From NCBI GenBank assembly GCA_029931885.1, contig JAOZRJ010000110.1:1-5702 (forward strand): a DNA stretch of 5,702 nucleotides, written 5' to 3'. The translations under genes were made by a program, and so were the position numbers. The stretch is from Candidatus Omnitrophota bacterium (lineage in GTDB: Bacteria > Omnitrophota > Koll11 > Zapsychrales > Aceulaceae). Positions within the stretch are counted from its first letter, which is position 1; each line of letters opens with the position of its first letter. The notes beneath the pieces are model-generated. The model did no database searches. It was not told the origin of the DNA and saw only the letters and a list, made by a program, of their open reading frames with translations. Positions 1-5,532 of this stretch are shown here, piece by piece.

Positions 1-622
1 TTCCGGAAAAACCTCTTGAACACATGGCAAGATATACTGATTCAGCTTTTTCATAAGTCTTGATAAATAAAACAGCAATCATATTTGCAAGCGCTTTGGT
101 ATTTTGCCATTTTTTAATTTGAATAGAACGAGATTCCTTGGCCTGCCACATTCGCATTAGTTCATCTTGAATTACAAAAATATATCGATACATAAAAGAC
201 AAAATCATAATTATAAGATGAGGAAATCTTAGTTGTTCTAATGCTTTTAAAAAATCACAAAATTTAATACAACTCATAAAAAGAATTGTGCAGGTAATAG
301 ACAGATAGCCTTTGAAAAGAATGCTCAAGAAAATCGTTGAACGCATATGATTTGCTTGAGGGTTTAAAGCAGTAAGAGAAATCAGTATTATAAAAGGAAT
401 GATAACGAGCGACCTTTTGAGGATAAAAGCAAGCGGGATTTTAGATAGCATAATAAGGAAACCAAGAAGCCCAGCATATAATAAGAATATTGTATATTCA
501 CCTAAAGGAGTCAAAACAATAAATAAGATAAAAATAAGCATACTTATTAGCTTAACCCTTGGGTCTAATCGGTGGATAATACTTTTAATTCCGCTGTGCT
601 GATCGATATACGAGTGATGCAT
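1..622 (-). CDS. cbiQ: ECF nickel/cobalt transporter transmembrane (T) component CbiQ/NikQ, 3' end cut by window
   Basis: Reading the minus strand from ATG at 622 gives an open frame of 207 codons that runs off the window edge without a stop; the family is usually about 240-260 residues, so the last few dozen are missing. It is the integral-membrane coupling subunit that links the substrate-binding CbiM/NikM to the ATPase CbiO/NikO in the inner membrane. Seen: the N-terminal family motif LDPRVKLI (residues 19-26), several hydrophobic spans between about 25 and 120, a charged region with MYRYIFVIQDELMRMWQA, and the C-terminal coupling motif ESVYLAMCSRGFSG (194-207) with the SRG signature of T components. 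The ATG directly follows the cbiN stop codon (TAA then ATG, no gap) and has no strong Shine-Dalgarno, so it is probably translated by coupling to cbiN. An ATPase gene is expected just beyond the window. Nickel rather than cobalt is inferred from the NikR operators upstream. Confidence 0.93.
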   Translation of the reverse strand, partial: MHHSYIDQHSGIKSIIHRLDPRVKLISMLIFILFIVLTPLGEYTIFLLYAGLLGFLIMLSKIPLAFILKRSLVIIPFIILISLTALNPQANHMRSTIFLSILFKGYLSITCTILFMSCIKFCDFLKALEQLRFPHLIIMILSFMYRYIFVIQDELMRMWQAKESRSIQIKKWQNTKALANMIAVLFIKTYEKAESVYLAMCSRGFSG

Positions 623-913
623 TTATGTTTGTTTTTCTTTTAGTAAAATGGCTGTGCCTATACCAATGCCAAGAATTAGCAATGTTCCTGCTGCTCCTGC
701 CGCCGAAGTTGCTGCCATTTCATTTTGAAGTCCTGGCCAGGCATAATCCGGAACCGGAGAAGCTAAAAGTGGGGCTGTTTCCCCTTTTTCAAGAAACCCT
801 TTATCTTCAGCAACTTTTTCTAATCCATCAGGCCAGGCAGAAGCAAATGGCGCAATAAAAATAGCAAGAAAGAAAGCGACAGACAAACTAATTAAAATTT
901 CTTTTTTTGTCAT
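623..913 (-). CDS. cbiN: Small ECF nickel/cobalt transporter subunit CbiN/NikN (PDGLE protein)
   Basis: A 96-residue protein with two predicted membrane segments (about 7-26 and 72-91) joined by an extracytoplasmic loop. The family-defining PDGLE motif is at residues 28-32, within WPDGLEKVAEDKGF right after the first hydrophobic segment, and a second conserved-looking stretch PDYAWPGL lies before the second segment. Known of the family: CbiN/NikN is an auxiliary subunit that associates with the CbiM/NikM substrate-binding protein and is needed for full metal uptake. It starts two bases after the cbiM stop. A Shine-Dalgarno-like AAAAGGAA lies inside the 3' end of cbiM (921-928), seven bases before the ATG. 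It abuts cbiQ with no gap, so cbiM-cbiN-cbiQ is certainly one operon. The first segment could be read as a signal peptide (ASA before W27), but in this family it is normally a membrane anchor. Confidence 0.94.
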   Translation of the reverse strand: MTKKEILISLSVAFFLAIFIAPFASAWPDGLEKVAEDKGFLEKGETAPLLASPVPDYAWPGLQNEMAATSAAGAAGTLLILGIGIGTAILLKEKQT

Positions 914-915
914 TA

Positions 916-1554
916 TTATTTTCCTTTTATTTGATAAATTAAATCAGGACGCACTTTTAAGACAAATCCAACAACCAAAGTTGTAATGATTGCCTCACCG
1001 ACACCAATCAAAGCATGCACGCTGATCATCGCCGGAACAACGATTTTAAAAGGCGACGTGCCGGAAACAACAAGCTCTATTGCGCAGGCGAAAGAGGCGA
1101 TAACAACGGAAAGCCAAGACGCAATGGCAACAGCAATTAATATTCCTTTTTGACCTTTTACTACATTTCGAATAATTCTGTAAAGGAAATAGCCGCCGAT
1201 AGCGCCGATAAAAGACATATTGAGAATATTTGCACCTAAAACGGTTATCCCTCCATCTTGAAAAATCAAACATTGAACGCCTAAAACGATCGCGATAACA
1301 ATAGCACCGGCATAAGGTCCAAGCATAACTGTTGCCAAAACGCCTCCTAAAAGATGTCCGGAAGTTCCTCCTATAACAGGAAAATTAAGCATCTGGGCTG
1401 CAAAAATAAATGCCGCCATAACACCCATTAAGGGAATCATACGGTCTTTTAGGGCTCCTGAAACCTTTTTAAAGCAATAACCGAGCCCCCCTATCGATAA
1501 AAACCATGTTGGCAGCCATGTGTTTGTTGTTAAGAATCCGTCTGGTATGTGCAT
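916..1554 (-). CDS. cbiM: ECF transporter substrate-binding membrane protein CbiM/NikM, probable nickel importer
   Basis: A 212-residue polytopic membrane protein, normal for the family (about 200-230). It begins with the invariant MHIPDGFL. In NikM structures the N-terminal amine, the His2 backbone and side chain, and His67 form the square-planar metal site; His2 and His67 are both present here (His67 in GGTSGHLLGG). Other family signatures are FQDGGITVLGANILNMS (98-114) and HALIGVGEAIIT (180-191). About six to seven hydrophobic segments span residues 13 to 200. The start is fixed by the required free MH terminus and by a strong AAGGAGA Shine-Dalgarno at 1559-1565. CbiM proteins import cobalt or nickel. 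Nickel is inferred here because the gene follows nikR and has a NikR-type operator next to its ribosome binding site. Together with CbiN and CbiQ it forms the membrane part of the importer. Confidence 0.95.
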   Translation of the reverse strand: MHIPDGFLTTNTWLPTWFLSIGGLGYCFKKVSGALKDRMIPLMGVMAAFIFAAQMLNFPVIGGTSGHLLGGVLATVMLGPYAGAIVIAIVLGVQCLIFQDGGITVLGANILNMSFIGAIGGYFLYRIIRNVVKGQKGILIAVAIASWLSVVIASFACAIELVVSGTSPFKIVVPAMISVHALIGVGEAIITTLVVGFVLKVRPDLIYQIKGK

Positions 1555-1558
1555 TTGC

Positions 1559-1565
1559 TCTCCTT
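1559..1565 (-). promoter_or_regulatory. Shine-Dalgarno site of cbiM
   Basis: On the minus strand AAGGAGA ends four bases before the cbiM ATG at 1554. It is the strongest ribosome binding site in the nickel cluster and confirms the MHIPDGFL start. It lies one base from the edge of the operator at 1567-1593. Confidence 0.8.
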
Positions 1566-1566
1566 C

Positions 1567-1593
1567 ATGCTACTAAAATAATTTTCGTAACAC
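1567..1593 (-). promoter_or_regulatory. Predicted NikR operator in front of cbiM (one degenerate half-site)
   Basis: Read on the minus strand this is GTGTTAC, 13 bases, then GTAGCAT. The first half is identical to the half-site of the perfect operator in front of nikR, and the second matches GTAACAC at five of seven positions; the spacing is the same 13 bases. It fills the middle of the 58-base gap between nikR and cbiM. Nickel-bound NikR sitting here would block transcription of cbiMNQ. I could not pick a convincing -35/-10 pair in the AT-rich gap, so the exact promoter position is open. Confidence 0.75.
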
Positions 1594-1612
1594 CTAAAAT
1601 TAAAAAAATATA

Positions 1613-2008
1613 TTAGCTAGCAGACGTCATGACAAGCTCACCATGCTTCATCCCTTTAATTCCAATAAGACGATCCGCTAATTCTTTAAGTTCTTTGGCT
1701 TTACCTTTAAGTATTATCGTTTCCATGCAATTGTCGTGATCCATATGAACGTGCTGTGTTGATAGAACTAAATTTTGATAATCATGTTGAACATCCATAG
1801 CTTTATTAAGCAAATTTCTTTTATGATGATCATAAATTAGTACGACACAGCCACTAACCTCAAGATTATTTTTCCATTTTTCTTGAGTTAAATTTTTACG
1901 AATTAGAAAGCGAATGGCTTGCGAGCGGTTTGGAAGCTTATGCTTCGTAACCAATGCGTCCAGTTCTCTTAGTAGATTGTCTTCTAGGGATACGCCGAAT
2001 CTTTTCAT
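1613..2008 (-). CDS. nikR: Nickel-responsive ribbon-helix-helix repressor NikR
   Basis: A 131-residue protein (E. coli NikR has 133). Residues 1-45 form the ribbon-helix-helix DNA-binding domain: strand RFGVSLED, helix LLRELDALV, then [12 protein letters not shown]. Residues 52-131 form the ACT-like nickel-binding tetramerisation domain. The four high-affinity nickel ligands are all present: His75, His86, His88 and Cys94, in QHDYQ and HVHMDHDNC, matching E. coli His76, His87, His89 and Cys95. The chosen start is the ATG at 2006-2008, giving MKRFGVSL as in homologues. A longer reading from TTG at 2044 would add 12 residues encoded by the operator itself and is rejected. A weak Shine-Dalgarno (AAGGT) lies nine bases upstream. 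With nickel bound, the protein should repress its own promoter and cbiMNQ just downstream. Confidence 0.96.
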   Translation of the reverse strand: MKRFGVSLEDNLLRELDALVTKHKLPNRSQAIRFLIRKNLTQEKWKNNLEVSGCVVLIYDHHKRNLLNKAMDVQHDYQNLVLSTQHVHMDHDNCMETIILKGKAKELKELADRLIGIKGMKHGELVMTSAS

Positions 2009-2012
2009 AATA

Positions 2013-2039
2013 GTGTTACCTTCATAATGAAAGTAACAC
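2013..2039 (-). promoter_or_regulatory. Predicted NikR operator in front of nikR (perfect inverted repeat)
   Basis: A perfect inverted repeat, GTGTTAC, 13 bases, GTAACAC, ends four bases before the nikR ATG. It has the same form as the NikR-binding motif I recall for Deltaproteobacteria (GTGTTAC-N13/14-GTAACAC). It overlaps the -10 element, the expected transcription start and the Shine-Dalgarno site of nikR, which is an ideal placement for autorepression. Identification rests on the symmetry, on its position next to nikR, and on the related copy in front of cbiM. Confidence 0.88.
2018..2022 (-). promoter_or_regulatory. Ribosome binding site of nikR, embedded in the operator
   Basis: AAGGT on the minus strand, nine bases before the ATG at 2008, is the only purine-rich match in the short leader. 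It overlaps the GTAACAC half-site by two bases. It supports the MKRFG start over the upstream TTG. Confidence 0.5.
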
Positions 2040-2058
2040 GTCAAGAAAAAACTGTCAA
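2030..2058 (-). promoter_or_regulatory. Predicted sigma-70 type promoter of nikR
   Basis: On the minus strand a perfect TTGACA -35 box (2053-2058) is followed after exactly 17 bases by TACTTT (2030-2035), a weak -10 box. Transcription would start near 2023 and give a leader of roughly 15 bases. The operator at 2013-2039 covers the -10 and the start point. A second TTGACG lies 11 bases further on but has no well-spaced -10. Confidence 0.65.
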
Positions 2059-2071
2059 TAGCAAGCTTAAA

Positions 2072-3292
2072 TTATTTTTTGATTTCTCCTGCCCCTTGTA
2101 GGGAAAGTTTTGCGCAGATAGGCCCGATAAGTTCATGGATGATTGTTGACCCGATAATGACGCTGATGATAGTATCTGAAATTGAGTTAAAAGCAGGATT
2201 TTGGCGTATTAATAGCGCAAGGCCTATAACAATTCCACCTTGCGGGATAAGTCCGCCAGCTGTATATTTTTTGATTTTTTTTGACGAGTGTGAGATAGTC
2301 GCTCCAGTAAACACACCTAAAAATTTTCCTGATGCTCGAAATATAACAAAAAATAATACAATTGGAAGTGATTTTAGTAAAATCGAGAAATCTAAATGCA
2401 TGCCGCTTAATGTGAAGAATAAAACAAAGATAATTTCGTCAATATAACGTTCCATTAGTTGAAATATTTTCTCTCTTTTTTCGTTAAAGTTCACAACAAT
2501 GGCACCAAGCGTCATTACAGCTAATAGTGAGTCTGCTTTTAGTAGCGATGCGAGCCCAAAACAGATTGTTAAAAGACCAAAAACAACAACGATTAGAACT
2601 CCTTCTGATTCTTTTTCAATTAGACGTGTTATAAAATTAAATATTAATCCGAAAATAATCCCGAGAAGGATTGACCCAGAGATGATTGTCAGCGGCGTTA
2701 AGATGGTTGATGAGACGCTGGAGTGTGTTGAAGTTGCGAATGCTGCAGCAATTACAATAGCGACGCTATAGTTAATGATTCCGGTTACGTCGTCAAGTGC
2801 GGCAACGGCGAGCATGGTTTCAGAGACCTCTCCTGATGGTTTGTACTCTTGTTTTACAGCTAACGTTGCAGATGGGTCTGTTGGCGACCCGAGAGACCCA
2901 AGTAACAAGCTTAAAGGTAAAAATGTTGTTGCCCAGGTATAGTTTGAGCCGTGCATGATTAGAGGTGCAATTATTGAAAACCCTAAAGCAATTACAAGAA
3001 AAGCAAGTTCTGCTTCAAAAAGTGTGATAAGTAGGATTCCTCTTCCAAGCTTTTTAATATGTGCATAATACAAGGATCCACCAATAGAAAAGGTAATAAA
3101 AGCAAGGGCGATATTTGTAATAGAATCTGTTTGCTGCGGAAAGCTTTGGGGTATAAAGGTACAAATACTTGGATTAAGTAGTACACCGGCTAGAATGTAT
3201 CCTGTTACTCGCGGGAGACGGATTTTTTTAGCCAGTTCCCCTAAAAGAAATCCTGTTGTTACTATAACTCCAATAATAAGAATTGAATTCAC
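2072..3292 (-). CDS. CPA2-type cation:proton antiporter (Na+/H+ exchanger family), GTG start
   Basis: A 406-residue inner-membrane protein of about 12-13 hydrophobic segments, matching the Na+/H+ exchanger domain over its whole length. It lacks the C-terminal TrkA-N/TrkA-C domains that KefB-type potassium transporters carry. Seen: LPRVTGYILAGVLLNP (26-41), NIALAFITFSIGGSL (60-74), the unwound-helix motif SPTDPSATLAV (136-146), and the paired aspartates ALDDVTG with Asp167-Asp168. In this superfamily the Asp pair is the ion/proton site and is associated with electrogenic exchange. The likely role is Na+ or K+ for H+ exchange in pH and salt balance; which ion cannot be told. The start is GTG at 3290-3292, supported by AGGAGA at 3297-3302. 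It follows the deaminase by 20 bases, so the two are probably co-transcribed. It precedes nikR, which has its own promoter; a direct role in nickel handling is not indicated. Confidence 0.88.
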   Translation of the reverse strand: MNSILIIGVIVTTGFLLGELAKKIRLPRVTGYILAGVLLNPSICTFIPQSFPQQTDSITNIALAFITFSIGGSLYYAHIKKLGRGILLITLFEAELAFLVIALGFSIIAPLIMHGSNYTWATTFLPLSLLLGSLGSPTDPSATLAVKQEYKPSGEVSETMLAVAALDDVTGIINYSVAIVIAAAFATSTHSSVSSTILTPLTIISGSILLGIIFGLIFNFITRLIEKESEGVLIVVVFGLLTICFGLASLLKADSLLAVMTLGAIVVNFNEKREKIFQLMERYIDEIIFVLFFTLSGMHLDFSILLKSLPIVLFFVIFRASGKFLGVFTGATISHSSKKIKKYTAGGLIPQGGIVIGLALLIRQNPAFNSISDTIISVIIGSTIIHELIGPICAKLSLQGAGEIKK

Positions 3293-3296
3293 GGTA

Positions 3297-3302
3297 TCTC
3301 CT
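3297..3302 (-). promoter_or_regulatory. Shine-Dalgarno site that fixes the GTG start of the antiporter
   Basis: AGGAGA on the minus strand, four bases before GTG at 3292, is a strong site at good spacing. There is no nearby in-frame ATG, so it decides the start in favour of GTG. It lies in the 20-base gap after the deaminase stop. Confidence 0.75.
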
Positions 3303-3312
3303 GTAAATATTT

Positions 3313-3792
3313 TTAATAGGTTTTTTTATTCTTTTGATCCGAAAATATTTTAAAAATTTTAATATTTTTTTTGCGCATAAAATCTTTGCGGATTTCGAGA
3401 TTGCTCTTCCCTTTTGTTTTCATTGTTTGATTGGAGATAGATAGTTCATTAAATCCAAACTTTTTTGCATCGCTGATTCGCGCACCATAAATGATTTTTG
3501 AAATTCGCGCCCAATGGCATGCGCTAAAACACATCGGACAAGGTTCGCAGGTTGAATAAATAATACAGCCGGAAAGATCGATCGTTTTTAATGCTTTGCA
3601 TGCAGTACGAATAGCGTGTATTTCGCCATGAGCTGTAATATCAGTTGATTTCCATACGACGTTGTGTTCGCAAGCAATAACCTTGCCATTTTTTACAATA
3701 CATGCCCCAAACGGTGTTTGCCCTTTTTTGATTCCTTGCTCGGCTTTTTTAATCGCCATGCCCATAAATTTTTTATCAGAGGATTGATTCAT
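3313..3792 (-). CDS. Cytidine-deaminase-fold nucleobase/nucleoside deaminase, guanine-deaminase-like
   Basis: A 159-residue zinc-dependent deaminase, the usual length for GuaD/TadA-like enzymes. Motif 1 is TAHGEIHAIR with zinc ligand His55 and catalytic Glu57. Motif 2 is STCEPCPMC with zinc ligands Cys85 and Cys88. The following CHWARISKIIYGARISDAKKFGF region resembles bacterial guanine deaminases (whose equivalent is ..GAIYWAR..) more than tRNA adenosine deaminase TadA. The N-terminal QTPFGACIVKNGKVIA substrate-side strand is typical of the family. Guanine to xanthine is therefore the best guess, with other purine or cytosine substrates possible. One detail is Gly56 in the HxE motif where many relatives have Ala. 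The C-terminus (about 125-159) is rich in lysine. It lies 27 bases after the glycosyltransferase and 20 before the antiporter, probably in one transcript. Its Shine-Dalgarno is weak (AAGAA). Confidence 0.85.
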   Translation of the reverse strand: MNQSSDKKFMGMAIKKAEQGIKKGQTPFGACIVKNGKVIACEHNVVWKSTDITAHGEIHAIRTACKALKTIDLSGCIIYSTCEPCPMCFSACHWARISKIIYGARISDAKKFGFNELSISNQTMKTKGKSNLEIRKDFMRKKNIKIFKIFSDQKNKKTY

Positions 3793-3819
3793 AATTTCTT
3801 GGTGTTTTAAAGTTGAAAG

Positions 3820-5517
3820 TTACCGCCGTATTTTCTTTAGTTTTTCATTTTTTAAACTAAACAGAGCAATGTTAGCTCTTTTGTATTTTCTTTCTAGTAA
3901 TTTTGGCCAACGCATTTCAAACGCTTTTACGGTTATTTCGAAAAGATCCGGGTCGCAACCGGATGCAAATATCCACACTCTTGATTTATCAATATTATAC
4001 GGAAAAGGGTAATTTTTTAATAAAAAATAGATTTTTTTTTCGAAAAAAGAAGATTGATATTCGCCTTTGTCGTCATATAAATAAAGCCCATAACGAAAAG
4101 GTATAATTTCTTCACCTTTATCTTCAACGACAGAACCAAAAAGTAGTCCCGTTTGCATTGTTTTAAGAGAATTCTTTTTGCTAGAATTTGATTTTAGTTG
4201 TTTTTTTAGAAGGCCAGATCTCCCCTCGTAATACCAGAACGCAAATTGTCCATGTGGACTGAAGAATATAAAATCTCCGGGTTGAAATTCTTTTTGTATT
4301 ATTTGGCAGATTTTACGATTATCCTCTTTGCAGTAATCTGTTAAAAAGGCTGAGCAGGCTTCACGTAATGAATTTGTAAAGAGTAAGCATAAAATAAAGA
4401 TTAAAAATATGTTTCCGTGATTTTTAAGTTTTTGTGAGAAAAAAAGTATTCCTGTCGAGAGAAAAATTAACACTGAAGGTATAACTAACAAGATTACTCG
4501 CCCTTTAAATGGATATGTTCGTGCAAGGCCAGCTATTAGCAATAAAATAATGGGCAGGATTAGAATGAAAAAACGTTTTTTATTTTCTTTATAAAGAGAT
4601 CTTGCTCCTGTGAGAAATAAGAATAATGCTAGTAAAGGGAAAGATAAAGCTAGTGGATCTGTAAACATTTTTAAAAATATATCCTGAAGCCACAGTAATG
4701 CTCCTTGCACTGTAATTGGAGTTGGAGCAAATCCGTCAGGCCAAGTTACATATAACCCTTCATTATAAATCATGTATTTTAACGAAGTATAGTATAGGAT
4801 AGCAAAGCTAGAGATCCAAAACAGAAAGGATATCGATAGCCTGAAAACATTATTCCATCGTTTACGCCTAAGATTTTCGAAGAAAAATACAATTCCAATT
4901 GAGGCAAGAATGAAAAGACTGGCGTTTGAAATCCATATGCAAATACTACCTAAAAGCCCAAATGTTAAAACAAATTTAAATGAGTACCTTTTTTTCGGTA
5001 AAAATTCTGATGCTAAAAGAAGGCTTAGGGTTATAAAAAGATCTAGAGAGTACTGTTTTACCTCGGCTGAATAATAAATAAGTATTGGGGATAAAGCAAA
5101 GAAAAACATTACGATGCAGGCAAGGCGAGGTTTTTTTAGCCTGGATAGAAGAATATAAAATATAAATAATGAAATAATTGCAAAGAGAAACGGAAAAAAA
5201 CGAAGCGACCATTCATGATTGCCGAATATTGTAATACTTAGTTTTTCTAGAAAGTTAAAGATTAATGGTGCGCGAGCACAATGAGGAAAAAGCTCGTGCC
5301 CGATAAAAATTTCTTTCCATGATCGATTAACAATTCCAATTGAAAACCAAGCCTCGTCTGTCCAAAGTGCACAATTTGTAAAGTAATGTTTTGCGCGAAG
5401 AATTAGTCCTGAAAATAATAAAAAAATAGTTATTTTTTCAGGCCTTGTAAGCATGGAAAAACGTTTTTGAATCTTCAGAAAGAGATTCTTAAAATTTTCA
5501 GTTTTTATAAAAATCAT
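3820..5517 (-). CDS. Membrane glycosyltransferase of the GT39/ArnT-like (GT-C) type
   Basis: A 565-residue protein. It has a basic cytoplasmic N-terminus (1-25), then about ten or more membrane segments to roughly residue 385, then a soluble domain of about 180 residues. After the first membrane segment comes CALWTDEAWFSIGI with Asp54-Glu55; an acidic DE pair in this first extracytoplasmic loop is the catalytic hallmark of GT39/PMT-type GT-C enzymes. The next loop APLIFNFLEKLSITIFGNHEWSLRFFP also fits this family. Such enzymes move a sugar from a polyprenyl-phosphate donor to a lipid, polysaccharide or protein on the outer face of the inner membrane; acceptor and sugar cannot be told here. 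The start at 5517 has no Shine-Dalgarno. Met22 is an alternative but also lacks one. It follows the mtaB-like gene by 15 bases, so translation may depend on read-through from it. The gene contains an A9 run on the coding strand near 4032-4040. Confidence 0.82.
   Translation of the reverse strand: MIFIKTENFKNLFLKIQKRFSMLTRPEKITIFLLFSGLILRAKHYFTNCALWTDEAWFSIGIVNRSWKEIFIGHELFPHCARAPLIFNFLEKLSITIFGNHEWSLRFFPFLFAIISLFIFYILLSRLKKPRLACIVMFFFALSPILIYYSAEVKQYSLDLFITLSLLLASEFLPKKRYSFKFVLTFGLLGSICIWISNASLFILASIGIVFFFENLRRKRWNNVFRLSISFLFWISSFAILYYTSLKYMIYNEGLYVTWPDGFAPTPITVQGALLWLQDIFLKMFTDPLALSFPLLALFLFLTGARSLYKENKKRFFILILPIILLLIAGLARTYPFKGRVILLVIPSVLIFLSTGILFFSQKLKNHGNIFLIFILCLLFTNSLREACSAFLTDYCKEDNRKICQIIQKEFQPGDFIFFSPHGQFAFWYYEGRSGLLKKQLKSNSSKKNSLKTMQTGLLFGSVVEDKGEEIIPFRYGLYLYDDKGEYQSSFFEKKIYFLLKNYPFPYNIDKSRVWIFASGCDPDLFEITVKAFEMRWPKLLERKYKRANIALFSLKNEKLKKIRR
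3823..3831. repeat. Left arm of a 9-base inverted repeat bracketing the glycosyltransferase gene
   Basis: CCGCCGTAT on the plus strand begins one base beyond the glycosyltransferase stop codon, inside its last codons. Its exact inverted copy is at 5516-5524, overlapping the start codon. It is GC-rich in an AT-rich setting. A 9-base match is expected by chance somewhere in a window this size, so only the position is notable. Confidence 0.35.
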
Positions 5518-5524
5518 ACGGCGG
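5516..5524. repeat. Right arm of the 9-base inverted repeat, overlapping the glycosyltransferase start
   Basis: ATACGGCGG on the plus strand is the reverse complement of 3823-3831. In the mRNA this arm (CCGCCGUAU) contains the AU of the start codon and could pair with the copy at the 3' end of the same gene. Confidence 0.35.
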
Positions 5525-5532
5525 AATATATT

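Noticed and set aside
399..602. 67-codon plus-strand open frame
   Set aside because: It lies antisense to the clearly recognisable CbiQ coding sequence and resembles no protein I know.
625..858. 77-codon plus-strand open frame
   Set aside because: It is fully antisense to CbiN, whose PDGLE motif and operon position are convincing.
1046..1273. 75-codon minus-strand open frame in another frame within cbiM
   Set aside because: It overlaps the well-supported CbiM frame, and its product is rich in Arg, Cys and Tyr with no recognisable family.
2040..2071. Possible terminator after the antiporter gene
   Set aside because: The only symmetry is the six-base AAGCTT. There is no GC-rich stem followed by a T run on the minus strand, so no intrinsic terminator is supported.
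2079..2771. Two plus-strand open frames of 122 and 90 codons
   Set aside because: Both are antisense shadows of the antiporter, with no Shine-Dalgarno and no family features.
2784..2806. Possible third NikR-like site GTTAC-N13-GCAAC inside the antiporter gene
   Set aside because: The outer bases of both half-sites do not match, it lies mid-gene over the codons near the Asp-Asp motif, and no promoter is nearby, so chance is the likelier explanation.
4032..4048. T9 run followed by CG and A6 (A9 on the coding strand), looking like a palindrome or slippage site
   Set aside because: It encodes FFEKK in an intact frame in an AT-rich gene. Nothing suggests programmed slippage, since the frame continues normally to a full-length C-terminus.
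3903..4106. 67-codon plus-strand open frame
   Set aside because: It is antisense to the soluble domain of the glycosyltransferase and its composition gives no sign of a real protein.
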